Source: Eledone cirrhosa (Eukaryota; Mollusca; Cephalopoda; Octopoda; Eledonidae). From it: a DNA stretch of 64,000 bases. This document shows, piece by piece, positions 13,969-25,621 of the stretch. Numbering within the stretch: the stretch's first letter is position 1; the number at the start of each line of letters is the position of its first letter. The stretch spans positions 29,477,108-29,541,107 of the forward strand of contig OZ024744.1 of assembly GCA_964016885.1 (NCBI GenBank), read 5' to 3'. The translations under genes and the position numbers were made by a program. The notes under the pieces are model-generated. The model did not search any database and was not told where the DNA came from. It worked only from the letters and a program-made list of their open reading frames with translations.

Positions 13969-14949
13969 CATATATATATTACAACACGTTTAAACGCTAT
14001 AAAAAGGAATTTATACAGTAAATATCGGTTGAGAAACTGCTAGTATTTTGTACATTGATATTATCAGCATAAATTCCTTTATCGTTTAAACTTGTTATAA
14101 AATTCTAATCTCTCAACTAATGAGTTTTATTATTATTATTCCAGCGGGAATATTATGGCGCCAGTTCAAATAGAAATGCTATTGAAAGAAGTGAAGATTA
14201 AGATTGCTTATAAGTGCATCACTTAAAACACTGTGAACCGTTCCGTAGCCACTGCTGATGCTGTCTGATGCATCAAGGAATTATGGCGCACCATGTGACA
14301 TGCAAAGAAAGAAAACTCACCACACTGAAGAGGGGGCGAAACAAAATCTCCACAATTAGAAGTACCTCGGACGAGTTCACGTACTCTCGGGTCCTAAATA
14401 ATGGGGGCTGGAATAAGCGTAATTTTTCGAGGTTGTCTCCGTTGATTTTTTTTTTTAAACCAGAATTAGTGAGATTTCTAGTAATCTACTTTTTTTATTT
14501 TTTTCATGTGTAATGATTTTTTAATGTATAAAGAAAATTAATTGTCGCAGGAATGCTACTACTTAAAATAAAACTCGGCCGGAGATAGATTAGCAAGATT
14601 TAATAAGTGGGAAGAGATGTGTGGTGGAATAAGATCCTGGAGGTGGGGTGAAGGGTCTGACAAATTAATAAGTTGTGTGTGTGTGTGGTGGTGGTGGTGG
14701 TGGTGGTGGTGGTGGTGGTGGTGGTGGTGGTGGTGGTGGTGGTGGGGGGTATTCGAGACCCGAAACACGCACGCTGTTAGCGATACAAAATGGAGTTGAA
14801 CAGCGATAACGGTGGGGGGGGGGGGGCATCAGTTTCAGATCCACCTTCAAGATGAACTGATCAGTTACTCTACAGTACCTAAAGACGAGAACTCCTGATC
14901 CCGGGAGCTTCAAGAACAGGGGAATCGGTTTTAAATTATAATGAAGGGC
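13936..14949. other. No gene recognised; (GGT)n at 14684-14742
   Basis: A short (TA)n at 13936-13970, then about 700 bp of sequence with no protein or repeat family I can name. A (TGG)n array lies at 14684-14742, followed by a G-run at about 14814-14826. Short frames here (for example 14268-14513) have no recognisable domain and end in homopolymer-rich sequence, so they are not called. Confidence 0.6.
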
Positions 14950-15134
14950 ATGGATTGGCAGTATCGGTAGAGGGTCGAAAGCCATGCTTTGACGCATAGA
15001 GTTACGGCCCTTACCATTCTGAGTTCAAATCCTGCCGAAGTTAACCTGACCTTTCATCCTTACGGAGTCGATAAAGTAAAGTACCAGTAATGTACTGGGT
15101 AATTGCTGGCCTTGTGCCAAAAGTAGAATCAATT
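14950..15134 (+). mobile_element. tRNA-derived SINE, near full length (SINE copy 1)
   Basis: The head is TGGATTGGCAGTATCGGTAG, with GAGTTCAAATCC as the B-box-like RNA polymerase III element. The body is CATCCTTACGGAGTCGATAA and the tail GGCCTTGTGCCAAAAGTAG. AATTATAATGAAGGG lies on both sides (14934-14948 and 15131-15145) and is a plausible target-site duplication, so this copy inserted as a unit. Other copies lie at 32987, 34405, 17652, 18033 and 19833. Confidence 0.85.
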
Positions 15135-15151
15135 ATAATGAAGGGTATAGA

Positions 15152-15347
15152 AGGTGGTGGATTGTCAGAATCGGTAAAGCGTCGGATAAAATAATTTATT
15201 GCGGTATTTGTTCTGTTGGCGCCGAGGTCAACTTTGCTTTTCATCCTCATGGAGGATCGATAAAATAAAATACCAGCAAAGTACTGAAGTCGTTATAATC
15301 GATTTTGCCTTCCTCCCAAATTGATGATGTTGTGCCAAAATTAGAAA
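15152..15347 (+). mobile_element. tRNA-derived SINE, divergent subfamily (SINE copy 2)
   Basis: The head is GTGGATTGTCAGAATCGGTA, then a body with GCCGAGGTCAACTTTG, GATCGATAAAATAAAATACC and ACTGAAGTCGTTATAATCGA, and a tail TTGTGCCAAAATTAGAAA. The extra segment with TAATCGATTTTGCCTTCCTC distinguishes it from copy 1, so it is a different subfamily. It follows copy 1 directly. Confidence 0.75.
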
Positions 15348-15611
15348 TCCTAGCATTCTATTAACATCAGAAAGAATTATGGTGAACGGTATGTTCCGTG
15401 TTGTTTTTCCATTGATCTGTATCGATCTTCTATATTTATGGACCCGTAACCTAAGAGCACTTTGTACCTGAAAGATCCCATCTCCTCTCCAGATTTGAAC
15501 ACAGCCGATTTCTTCCAGAGAAGAGGGCAGAGGGAGAGAGATTGGGGAGAGGGGTTTGAGAAAGAGATATAGAGAAAAAATCGATTCCAGTAGTGGGCTA
15601 GCTAGTACTTT
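15348..15611. other. No feature recognised
   Basis: Unique-looking sequence with a purine-rich patch at about 15520-15570 (GAGAGAGATTGGGGAGAGGG). No domain, RNA gene or repeat family recognised. Confidence 0.5.
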
Positions 15612-15760
15612 TATTTATCGATCTGGAAAGGATGAATAACTAAGTTGACCTCAGTCGAATTTGAACTGAGAGCACCGGAGAACCGGAACAGATTCCCCAA
15701 AGTATTCCATCGGATGTTCTAATGACTCTGTGCCAATTCACTGCCTTTTAGCTAAGATCA
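15612..15760 (-). mobile_element. Degenerate tRNA-derived SINE (minus)
   Basis: On the minus strand the sequence has TTCAAATTCGACTGAGGTCA, TTATTCATCCTTTCCAGATC and GATAAATAAAAGTAC, the SINE body order, with many substitutions relative to copies 1 and 2. The 3' tail is missing. An older insertion. Confidence 0.6.
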
Positions 15761-16690
15761 GAAGTCTTAAACTCAAGAGACTATGTAAGAATTATTATGT
15801 CCTAGAAAAGAACCACAGTAGGCCAAGTGAGATCAGTGGGTGTGATTTCCACCAGGTGTAATGCTATATTTTTCTTCATCGAAATGAATGCCCAGCTGGT
15901 AGTCTGGAGGCTGGATTTAGACATGGGAGGGAGGGGGGGGTGCTCATACACAAACAAAATTAGAATACACAGCAAACCCTCAATTTTACATACCAAAGTC
16001 AGCTTGGTGCAAATAATTGGGATATGTGAATTAGTACTAAAAGGGGATCAAATTTTCCATTATTACCTTTTTTTGTAAACTCCCTTTATTCCGTTTCCAC
16101 TATTCAGGAATCCATGTTTTGGTTTTTTTCCACGTTTTATTGCATACCATGTCTAAATTGAAATAATTGTAATTGTCAAGAAAATTGTTGTCACGAGCCA
16201 CAGAAAAGAATTCTAATGGCCGCAGGCGGCCCTCGGGCCGCGTGTGTACGACTCTTGTTCTAGAACTACGCTATGAAATATGTCTGTTCCTGAACTATAA
16301 ATGCTCCTTTCTCGGAACATTAATGTGTAATTTTAAGAAGATTCAGCGGACATTTCTAGCGGTGGACCGGCCACATATATTCAGTTTTTCTTTCGTTCGT
16401 TTATCATGTATGGTTCTAATTTTAAAGATTGTTACGGGTGAAATTTAGGAAAAAAATTGCCTGAAGTCACCCTGATAAGTGGATTATCGCTGACAAATTT
16501 GGTGAATTTAAAGAAATTTAAGAAAAAGTATTTTAAAATATGTTAAAATAAAATGAAATAACAACTCGTTTTTCATCGTAGCTTATGTTGGTTTACTAAC
16601 GTCAACGAATCATAGAAAGTTACGTGACTGACGAGATATCTGTAGCTTATATTACGTGTTGTACACACATATAGACACACATTTGAATAG
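15761..16690. other. No gene recognised
   Basis: About 0.9 kb of moderately AT-rich sequence. Short frames at 15827-16078 and 16173-16448 have no domain, signal peptide or compositional bias that would support a gene. GGCCGCAGGCGGCCCTCGGG at about 16218-16237 is the most GC-rich point and can form a local hairpin. Confidence 0.5.
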
Positions 16691-16715
16691 CGAACAATGT
16701 ATCTCTTTGTATATG

Positions 16716-16717
<2 letters not shown>

Positions 16718-16773
<56 letters not shown>

Positions 16774-16806
16774 AACACACATATATTTGAATTTGTATAC
16801 ATATGT

Positions 16807-16895
<89 letters not shown>

Positions 16896-16924
16896 GGAGA
16901 GAGAAAGAGAGAGAGGGGGGATAT

Positions 16925-16962
<38 letters not shown>
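16718..16962. repeat. Compound microsatellite (TA)n, (GT)n, (GA)n, (GATA)n
   Basis: Successive pure tracts: (TA)n at 16718-16770, (GT)n then (TA)n at 16808-16863, (GA)n with interruptions at 16864-16919 and (TAGA)n at about 16922-16961. The overlapping open frames are repeat artefacts. Confidence 0.93.
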
Positions 16963-17076
16963 TGATAAAAATAAAATTAGAATTTTATTTCTCGCCCTAG
17001 TATAGCTGATACATAACTAAGTATGCATAAGTATACACACACACGTATGTACGTATGCATACTTACACAAGCAGAT

Positions 17077-17198
<122 letters not shown>

Positions 17199-17332
17199 GA
17201 AAATGTTTGAAATCCTTGGTACAGTTAGGTATATTTAAAAAAAGGAAAAGAATTACTTGACTTGTAGTTCTAAATTTGATTTAATTTAATAATATGATTT
17301 TACAATTTGGATTTGTAGATCTACAAGTGACG

Positions 17333-17335
<3 letters not shown>

Positions 17336-17402
<67 letters not shown>

Positions 17403-17406
17403 TATA
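17336..17406. repeat. (TA)n microsatellite
   Basis: Pure TA tract that borders the left arm of the foldback at 17410-17650. Confidence 0.9.
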
Positions 17407-17409
17407 ATA

Positions 17410-17650
17410 ATAATAAAAGTAGGACACTTGAGGGTTATATCCGTAGAAGTAGTAAAGTGTTCAGTCCAAGGGTCGAGTTTGGTAGAAGTAGTTCCACAAC
17501 AGTTAGTTCACCAACAATTGTTTCACCTTATGCGGAGCATCAACTCAGTATGGTGAACTAACTGTTGTGGAACTACTTCTACTAAACTTGTCCCTTAAAC
17601 TGAGTGCTCTACTACTACGGATATAACCCTCCAGTGTTCTATTATTATTA
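17410..17650. repeat. Foldback element with about 100-bp arms
   Basis: The left arm contains AGTAGGACACTTGAGGGTTA near 17418 and GTAGAAGTAGTTCCACAACA near 17484. Their reverse complements lie at about 17559-17580 (GTTGTGGAACTACTTCTAC) and 17620-17640 (TAACCCTCCAGTGTTCTA). The arms differ at several sites and enclose about 45 bp. No coding capacity and no recognisable transposase target duplication beyond the (TAA)n edges. Class unknown. Confidence 0.75.
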
Positions 17651-17651
17651 T

Positions 17652-17760
17652 GTTCAAATCCCGCCGAGGTTAACTTTGCCTTTCATCCTTACGGGGTCGA
17701 TAAAATAAAGTACCAGTAATGTACTGGTAATTGCTGGCCTTGTGCCAAAAGTAAAAACAA
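17652..17760 (+). mobile_element. SINE 3' part
   Basis: Starts within the B box (GTTCAAATCCCGCCGAGG) and runs through CATCCTTACGGGGTCGATAA to GGCCTTGTGCCAAAAGTA. The tRNA-like head is absent, so this is a 5'-truncated copy joined to the foldback element. Confidence 0.85.
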
Positions 17761-18032
17761 TTATTATTATTATGACTTTCGGAAACATTTTTTCACGCTC
17801 AGAATCAGTTGTTAGCTGTCGAGACACTGCATTCTTTAAAACCTCAATGCTTCCCGAAATTCGCCAACACTACACATGATATCCTCCCTCCATACACATA
17901 CACACATGTATATCATGACTCATACACTATTCACTTCCCTGACATTTTTATATTATTCTATGTACTATACATGCACCTTTGATGAGTTGTAGTGCACCTG
18001 AGCACTGTACACAATCATTTCATTATTATAAT

Positions 18033-18138
18033 ACGCTGAGGTTAACTTTGCCTTTCATCCTTACGGGGTCGATAAAATAAAGTACCAATAATGCTCTGGG
18101 TAATTGCTGGCCTTGTGCCAAAAGTAGAAACAGTTATT
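18033..18138 (+). mobile_element. SINE 3' part
   Basis: 5'-truncated SINE with GAGGTTAACTTTGCCTTTCA and GGCCTTGTGCCAAAAGTAG and an ATTATTATA tail. Same family as copy 1. Confidence 0.85.
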
Positions 18139-18307
18139 ATAATACGACATTCCTCTCTCTTTCTTACACTGTCGTTTTAGATAGATACATAGCTATAACG
18201 TCGCGCGCTTATAATATCTGTCTATATGTCTGCCTGTCTGCATTGGCTTCGCTTCTAACCAACTTTCAATTAATTATATATATATATAATTATATATTCG
18301 TGTACAT

Positions 18308-18645
18308 ATTTTCAACAGTAATACTATACTATACTATATATTTTCAACAGTAATACTATACTATATATTTTCAACAGTAATACTGTACTATCTATTTTCA
18401 ACAGTAATACTATACTGTATATTTTCAACAGTAATACTATACTATATATTTTCAACAGTAATAATATACTATATATTTTCAACAGTAATACTATACTATA
18501 TATTTTCAACAGTAATACTATACTATATGTTTTCAACAGTAATACTATAATATACTATATGTTTTCAACAGCCATACTATACAATATATTTTCAACAGTA
18601 AGACTATACTATACTATATATTTCAACATTAATATTATACTATCT
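18308..18645. repeat. Minisatellite, unit of about 27 bp (TTTTCAACAGTAATACTATA)
   Basis: About twelve tandem units containing TTTTCAACAGTAATACTATA followed by CTATATA, with small deletions. The minus strand reads as a hydrophobic repeat (KIYSIVLLL), an artefact. The same unit with the same left flank (AATTATATATTCGTGTACAT) recurs at 20485-20600, so flank and array were duplicated together. Confidence 0.92.
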
Positions 18646-19001
18646 ATATTATAAAGCTGACGGCCGTATGTATGTAACAAACTTTTCGCCAAACGGCTGG
18701 ACCAAACAGCACCAAATTTGCACCATAGATGTCACTTTTTCCAAGTAAGAAAGTGAGGGTATTTTTGTCTACAAAATTTAGTTAAAAGATTAGATATTTT
18801 ATTGTTTATTTAAATATTCACTTCTTTATAATTTTCAGATTTCAACACTTCCGTTTAGCGATCTTTCTTAGTCTGTCTTTTTAGATAGATACATAGCTAT
18901 AACGTCGCGCCCTTATAATATCTGTCTGTATGTCTGGCTCTCTGCATTACGAAAACCATTCTGTACATTGGCTTCGCTATCTGTGTGTGTGTATATGTAT
19001 A
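18646..19001. other. Dispersed repeat, possible Helitron-like 5' start
   Basis: Begins TCTATATTATAAAGCTGACG (18645 onward), a start that resembles Helitron 5' ends in other animals. It contains ATTTTCAGATTTCAACACTTC and ATAGCTATAACGTCGCGCCC; the latter motif recurs at 18190 and, inverted, at about 43533. No coding sequence. Confidence 0.35.
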
Positions 19002-19007
19002 TATATA

Positions 19008-19098
<91 letters not shown>
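19002..19098. repeat. (TA)n microsatellite
   Basis: Pure TA tract bordering the PLE end at 19099. Confidence 0.93.
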
Positions 19099-19100
<2 letters not shown>

Positions 19101-19310
19101 CAAAAGGGATATTTAATTTGTTGGTAATTCAACAAATATAAATGTTTATAACTGATTCAAAGTACTCGACATGTTTTCTGGAGTGTAATATTCAATGATA
19201 TTAAATAAATGGAACTATATTTATAAAACCATATTTATTCTATTATACATATTTCCAGGGTACCAAAACTTCGGTATCAGATAAAATACAAAATTTATTT
19301 TAGAGATATT

Positions 19311-19311
<1 letters not shown>
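19099..19311 (-). mobile_element. Solo PLE end, same family as PLE-B arms
   Basis: Matches the PLE-B left end at 25528-25740 in the same orientation: AGTACTCGACATGTTTTCTG, then AATAAATGGAACTATATTTA and CCATATTTATTCTATTATAC. On the minus strand the hammerhead region reads CTGATACCGAAGTTTTGGTA, so GA of the core and the first part of stem II are deleted. GAAATATGTATAATAGAAT remains intact. No coding sequence. It lies between two (TA)n tracts. Confidence 0.7.
19239..19288 (-). ncRNA. Decayed hammerhead (core deleted)
   Basis: The minus strand keeps the stem I strands ATTTTAT and ATAGAAT, GAAA and the eight-base stem III block TATGTATA. CTGATGA is reduced to CTGAT by a deletion that also removes part of stem II. 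Predicted inactive. Confidence 0.55.

Positions 19312-19402
<91 letters not shown>
19312..19402. repeat. (TA)n microsatellite
   Basis: Pure TA tract of about 90 bp. Confidence 0.93.
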
Positions 19403-19406
<4 letters not shown>

Positions 19407-19628
19407 ATAAAATGGGGAGAAAGATACTGCTGGTAGCACATGGATAACATGTAATAAAATAAGTCCCTCATCAGTGATTTGCCGACGATCATAGATATTT
19501 CATTGCATTAAAAATCATATACCTCACGTCGGTGCAATAATAACTAAATTAAGTTATTAGGACAATTAAAACGCGTAAAGCGAGTGAGACAGGAAAACAA
19601 CAAAGAGTAGAGCTAACCGTAGAAGCAT
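19403..19628. repeat. Dispersed repeat related to 51800-51965
   Basis: Shares AAGTCCCTCATCAGTGATTT, TTAAAAATCATATACCTCA and a later AAAGCGAGTGAGA block with 51800-51965, in the same order. It contains CACTGATGA on the minus strand, but no GAAA partner follows, so no ribozyme is called. Probably a transposon end of unknown type. Confidence 0.6.
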
Positions 19629-19690
19629 ATAATAAAGCACCAGTAATATACTGGAATAATAGCTGGCCTTGTGCCAAAAGTAGATACAAT
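19629..19690 (+). mobile_element. SINE 3' fragment
   Basis: Only the end of the SINE body and its tail remain (AAGCACCAGTAATATACTGG, GGCCTTGTGCCAAAAGTAGA). Confidence 0.75.
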
Positions 19691-19832
19691 TATATTTCTT
19701 TTTTTAGACAACTGTAAATAACATGTTTATGTATGTATATATACGTATAAAGGTATAAAGGAATGGTGTCATAAAATGTTCAAATTAAGTTGTCTCTTAC
19801 TTATGATACTAACATTATATATATATATATAT

Positions 19833-19944
19833 GAGTTCAAATCCCGCCGAGGTTAACTTTGCCTTTCATCCTTACGGGGTCGATAAAATAAAGTACCAGT
19901 AATACACTGGGTATTTGCTGGCCTTGTGCCTAACGTAGAAACAG

Positions 19945-19945
<1 letters not shown>
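19833..19945 (+). mobile_element. SINE 3' part
   Basis: 5'-truncated copy starting at GAGTTCAAATCCCGCCGAGG and ending CCTTGTGCCTAACGTAGAAA. (TA)n lies on both sides. Confidence 0.85.
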
Positions 19946-20017
<72 letters not shown>

Positions 20018-20022
20018 ATATA

Positions 20023-20058
<36 letters not shown>

Positions 20059-20075
20059 CATACATACATACATAT

Positions 20076-20146
<71 letters not shown>
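19946..20146. repeat. (TA)n with (TACA)n interruptions
   Basis: About 200 bp of TA dinucleotide with TACATACATACATACA near 20057. The Ile/Tyr frames over it are artefacts. Confidence 0.93.
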
Positions 20147-20148
<2 letters not shown>

Positions 20149-20196
20149 CGCACACACAGAAATGTATATATGTTTCTATAGCACACCTCCATTCCC

Positions 20197-20435
20197 CCCT
20201 CTCTCCCTCCCGCTATCCCCCTCTTGTAGTCTGTCTCTTTCTTTCACTCTCACACTCTCTCTACGCGTGCGCAAAAAACATTCGCACGCGCGCACGTGTT
20301 TTAGCGTCTATTCACTCTCTCTCTCTTGCTCTCTCCCTCCCGCTATCCCCCTCTCGTAGTCTGTCTCTTTCTTTCACTCTCACTCTCTCTCTACGCGTGC
20401 GCAAAAAACATTCGCACGCGCGCCCGTGTTTCCAC
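20197..20435. repeat. Tandem duplication, about 105-bp unit, two copies
   Basis: 20197-20305 and 20331-20435 both contain CCTCCCGCTATCCCCCTCT, GTCTGTCTCTTTCTTTCACT and ACGCGTGCGCAAAAAACATT followed by CGCACGCGCG. They are near-identical. Pyrimidine-rich, non-coding. Confidence 0.85.
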
Positions 20436-20484
20436 TGTCGGACAGACAGACAAACAGAGAAATTGCTGGTTATATATTATGAGA

Positions 20485-20600
20485 TATATATATAATTATA
20501 TATTCGTGTACATATTTTCAACAGTAATACTGTACTGTATATTTTCAACAGTAATACTATACTATACTATATGTTTTCAACAGTCATACTATACTATATA
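20485..20600. repeat. Second block of the 27-bp minisatellite
   Basis: Three to four units of TTTTCAACAGTAATACTATA type with the same left flank as the block at 18308 (TATATTCGTGTACATATTTT). Confidence 0.88.
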
Positions 20601-20767
20601 TAGTTCAATGATATATTTCAGTTATTCAACAGCTATGCCCGCATCAGGCAGTAAGAACTTGAACAGAAAAAACAGGAAAACATAATGTTGGAATAGATTT
20701 TACCTTTTTAATTCCTCGATATGTTCAGGTCCAGAGTCTGGTGTTAATCCTCTAAGGAATTGAAAAT

Positions 20768-20805
20768 ATGATTTAGAATGAACGAATTCGTTCATTCTAA
20801 ATCAT
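20768..20805. repeat. Perfect 38-bp palindrome
   Basis: Nineteen bases from ATGATTTAGAATGAACG are followed directly by their exact reverse complement, centred on AATT at 20785-20788. There is no spacer, so it can form a cruciform. The surroundings (20601-20990) show no gene. Confidence 0.9.
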
Positions 20806-20983
20806 TAATATGTATTTAAAAGAAAACAAAAGGCTTTTAGGGATTTAAAACTTCTTTGGGGGAATCTCATTTCGGCCGCGTGTATTGGCGGTCGTATTCT
20901 TTCGGTTATTACCCAAAATTCATGTCGATAGTTAAGTGTTGGTACATCGAATTGAAGATAGTGAGTTTGGTTTTCGCCTAGCT

Positions 20984-21558
<575 letters not shown>

Positions 21559-21703
21559 TTATTATAACTCCGGAACTTATATCTTCGTTGAGTGCTCCCT
21601 ATCCGCATACTGAAGTACTGGATTTTACAAACACTTACTTTCTTACTTACCCCATGCTTCACACCCTGTTGAGCTCCTCATACAGTAGCGTACCGCAGCC
21701 AAT

Positions 21704-22992
21704 ATGAATAAACTCACCACTCTGGCATCACTGAAGGACATCCCATTACCGGATAAAAGAGAATACACCAGGAATCTCACTAAGAGTACTGACTCCCTAA
21801 TACGCAGGATGAGGTGGAGGGCTTACCACTTTGATAGAGGAAACCCCAATATTAATAACCAAAAATCCATGGAGTGCCTCTTCAGATCAAGAAGAAACCC
21901 TCCCCACAACAGAACTATTGGAAGATTTTGAGAACGAAATGATTGGCATCATTTCCAACATCAAATTTTCCGACCAACCATACCGGGGTCGAGAGTACCT
22001 TAGATGTCTGGAAAATGGAATTACCGAGCTTAAGGAATCTACAGGAATACTCGTCCATGCCGACAAAACCAACAACCTTTACAGCATGGACGTTCAACTT
22101 TACCATCAGCTAATCCTCATGGAATTGAGAGAAAGCAACAAATAAACGCCAGAGGCTACCCTGGAGGATATCAACATCAAGGCTTATGAGATCGTATCTG
22201 GTCTTGGTATAGATGATAGGACGGCCCTATACCAACCTAGGGAGCCGAGGATTACCATTAAGGACCACAAACTAAACTTCGAGTCTAACCTGCCGGTCAG
22301 ACATGGGGGTTATTAGCAAACGCATTTTAGATAGGATCCTGCCGACACTTAAGAGTAAAATAAGGTTACAACTCTGGTCCTGCACCAGCCAGGTGCTGGA
22401 CTGGTTTACATTTTTACCTGAAAAACATAGGACTAGCTTCATACAGCTAGACATCAACAATTACTACTCCTCTATCTCGCCCATAGTCCTAAACAAGGCA
22501 CTCATATTCGCGATGAGTAGGACAGACCTAACACGCGACGAGGTTCGAATCATACACGCCGCCAGAAAGACTCTGATCCGATTCGGTGGGGACCTGGAGC
22601 GATTGGCCAAATCATTTTGACCTTACAATGGGCTCCAGTGACTCCGCGCAGATAACGGACTTGGTTGGGATATACATACTCTACAAGATCAGGAGAGAAA
22701 TACCCAACCTGGGTGGCGGCTGTACCGAGACGACGCACTCTTCACCGTAGTGGACCACAGCACCACAATGGTCGAAAGTATGAAGAGGAGAATTAGGCAC
22801 TTCTTTAGCAAGGTAGGACTTAAGGTAGAAATGGAACCTAATAGAAAAGTAGTGAATTTCCTGGACACCACTCTCAACCTCAACACAAAGCTACACCAGC
22901 CATATCATAAACCCAATGAGAAGCTGGTGTATATCAACGCTGAGTCTAATCACCCTAGATCTATAGTTAAGGCCGTAGTTAAGTGTCTCTGA
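21704..22992 (+). pseudogene. PLE-A reverse transcriptase, broken
   Basis: The N-terminal region starts at an ATG at 21704 (MNKLTTLASLKDIPLPDKR) and changes frame near 21925. It continues to a TAA at 22143-22145, then reads through EPRITIKDHKLNF before another frame change. The next frame has ISKRILDRIL and RT motif A, FIQLDINNYYSSIS (about 22441-22482). A break follows near 22620. MGSSDSAQITDLVGIYIL is the Penelope-type motif B region. The catalytic motif C is LYRDDALFTV at about 22720, the YxDD box. After it comes VVNFLDTTLNLN and the thumb-like region ending SNHPRSI. The order and motifs are those of Penelope RTs, which copy RNA at a nicked target. Confidence 0.88.
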
Positions 22993-23005
22993 TAGGATCT
23001 CTAAC

Positions 23006-24315
23006 TTGTCGGCCAATAAAGAGATCTTCAATAGTAACGCTTATTACTATAACTCAGCTCTAGCTAAGGCGTCCCACAGCGATAGGATCAGCTATAACCC
23101 TAAGGGATATGATCGAGATGACCCATGGGTACCCCGTACCAATACCCTCAGGGGCATGAGTCGCCCACCTAATACCTCGGTGAACAGTAGTAACACTCCC
23201 AGACCCCTATCCGTCACAACCCCGGTAGAAGGTCCCGCATACCCCACCGGTCTAATACCTACAACGTTCAAGACCACTGTGCCGCGGAGCATAGGCACCC
23301 CTGCAACGGCCCCACCACCCGCCGAATCCTAATTGAGCAGGGAGGCCGCACCTCGCAGGTTTATAGCCCCACGATGGGCCCATATAACCCTCATGATAGT
23401 GACCGCTCCGCACACCCGAGTGACACCAACCGAGTTCGACCTGAGCAGTGCACAACCACGCGATGGACCACGGTGGACACCCAACAACCCCGCAAGAATA
23501 TGACCAGGAAGGTCACATGGTATAACCCTCCGTACTCGGTGAGCCTACGTACCAGCCTGGCGAGAACATTCTTTAGAGTACTGGATAAATGTTTCCCTAG
23601 GGCCCACAAGTACCATAAAATATTCAACAGGCACACGGTGAAACTCTCCTACTCAACCACACGCTCCGTAGCCCAGCACATAGCTGGCATAAATAGGAAT
23701 AGGCTCACTGCCTCTAATACCACCGTAAACCCCGGAGCCACCCAACAGAACCAGCACGCGGGACGCAACGGAACCCGGACAGGTCCAACTAGCACACCGG
23801 AACCCAACGACTCTGTGCTGATTGCGGAGGCTACCCAGCCAACCCCGAGTGATGGTAACCACGCGGTACATGTGGTGAGGCTTAAGAAGTCATGTAATTG
23901 CAGAGTCCCATCACTATGCCCCCTTAGTAATGAATGCGTGACGAAAAACGTGGTCTATAGGTGCAAGGTCACAACCCCTAACTCGGAGCACCACTACATA
24001 GGATCCACAGCGACGAGCTTCAAAGATTGGTGGTATAACCATCGCCATTCCTTTAACAGAATAGATAAGAGGAAATGTACGACCCTTTCTGAATTGATCT
24101 GGAAACTCAAACTTGAAAAGACCCCGCACTCTCTGGTCTAGTCCGTGGTTAGAAAGGTTCCCCCAGACAGAGGCGGGTCTGGTATTTGCAACCTCTGTCT
24201 TAGTGAGACACTCGAGATTCTTCATGGCGGAACCAAGCTATTAAACAGAAGGGCCGACTTATTCGGTGCCTGCAGACACCTAAGGACGGGAACTTTCCTC
24301 AAGCTATATGGATAA
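23006..24315 (+). pseudogene. PLE-A linker and GIY-YIG endonuclease, broken
   Basis: The first frame (23006-23332) has SANKEIFNSNAYYYNSALA, the PLE linker after RT, followed by Pro/Thr-rich sequence. The second (23374-24141) has NPPYSVSLRTSLARTFFRVL, HTVKLSYSTTRSVAQ and a Cys cluster (CNCRVPSLCPLSNECV). It then has NVVYRCKV and HYIGSTATSFKDWWYNHRHS, the GIY-YIG signature with its downstream R/W-N-H pattern. Translation stops at TAG after HSLV. The conserved tail continues in frame without a start: GICNLCLSETLEILHG, then NRRADLFGACRHLRTG to a stop near 24315. The nuclease nicks target DNA to prime reverse transcription. Confidence 0.88.
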
Positions 24316-25079
24316 ACCCCGGTTACAGCCTCCCACAAGCCCACCCCCCCTGTATGTCCCCTACACCCCGTACCAATGACCAATGGACAACAACAACCAC
24401 CCATAGTTTGTGGTCCCTATGGTGGATGGTCCACCGGATCCTCTACCGGTTAGGGGTCATCTAAACCACGTTTTATTGAACCTGATTTTATATATATATG
24501 TATATATATGTCATGTGTATATGTATATATATATTATGTGTATATATGTGTATTTTATATATATTTATGTATGTGTATGTATATATTTTATATGTATGTG
24601 TATGTGTATGTGTATTTTATATATATATATATGTATGTATGGTTTATGTGTGTATGTATATTGTGTATGTGTGTATTTTATGTATATATATATTTTTTAT
24701 ATTTTTGTACGTATATATATGTATTTTATATATATATATGTATACTTGTGCGTACGGGTATGCATACATATGTATATATACACACCTATATGGATTTGTG
24801 TGTGTAGACGTGTGAGTGTCTGAGGGGGTAGGTGTGAGTGTATGTACAAGTCAAGCAGCATAAACCTTTTATTTCTAAATTTTCTAAACTATCTAAGTAT
24901 TGGACTCTAACCATTATATTAAGTATTACCACCCCACATTTTGTATGTGTGGATGTGTGTGTGTGTCTGTGGAGGTGGGTGTGAGTGTACGTGCAAGCCA
25001 ACCTACATAAGTCTTTTTATTTGTAAATGTTCTACTCCAACCATAAATTTTCAGTAGCACCACTCCACATAAATTCCTC
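24316..25079. other. PLE-A 3' region: degenerate (TATG)n and a short tandem duplication
   Basis: 24488-24790 is a TATATGTGTA-like degenerate microsatellite whose open frames are artefacts. 24827-24925 and 24967-25070 are a duplicated segment (AGGTGTGAGTGTATGTACAA against GGGTGTGAGTGTACGTGCAA, each followed by TTTTATTT). This is the 3' untranslated part of PLE-A before the downstream pseudo-LTR. Confidence 0.65.
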
Positions 25080-25487
25080 AATTTAAGAATAACCTGTAGT
25101 ATCTATTTCATACTATTAACCTTAATTGAATATATATCTGACCAGCAATGCCTTTTGTGAAAATCAGTCATATGGAACTATTGTCATCTTGCCTGACGGT
25201 TTGAACTTTACAAAACCACCTGCCTCTTTGAGGTCAAATACCAACCCTACTACCATCTACAAACTGACCAATGAGAATCAAGACTATTCCTGCTGACAAC
25301 ATTAAATTATTCCTAACAAGCTCATATGTCCCAAGGCTCTGATACCACCAACACTATAAACACAGAGCTGGCATATCTAAGAACTGACTAACTGCCTGAT
25401 GGGGTCATAGCCATTCAATGGCTATCATCGAAATATATATAGCAGTAAATAAAAGATTATGAGTTCATGCAATTAACTTATGTTTCG

Positions 25488-25490
<3 letters not shown>
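25080..25490 (+). repeat. PLE-A downstream pseudo-LTR
   Basis: Direct repeat of 21149-21558. It ends at (TA)n at 25491-25527. Confidence 0.85.
25391..25446 (+). ncRNA. Hammerhead ribozyme, PLE-A downstream copy (core mutated)
   Basis: Same stems as the upstream copy, with ACTGC at 25391-25395, GCAGT at 25442-25446 and GAAA at 25430-25433. The core reads CTGATGG instead of CTGATGA. This changes the conserved A9 (position 25402) to G, which is expected to weaken or abolish cleavage. The substitution is absent from the upstream copy. Confidence 0.82.
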
Positions 25491-25531
<41 letters not shown>

Positions 25532-25621
25532 AAAGTTCTATTTAAAATTGTTGGGATACAACAAGTAAATATTTTTATAACTCATATAAAGCACTCGACA
25601 AGTATTTGGAGTAGATATACG

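Noticed and set aside
16173..16448. 91-codon frame as a gene
   Set aside because: No domain, no splice context, no compositional support.
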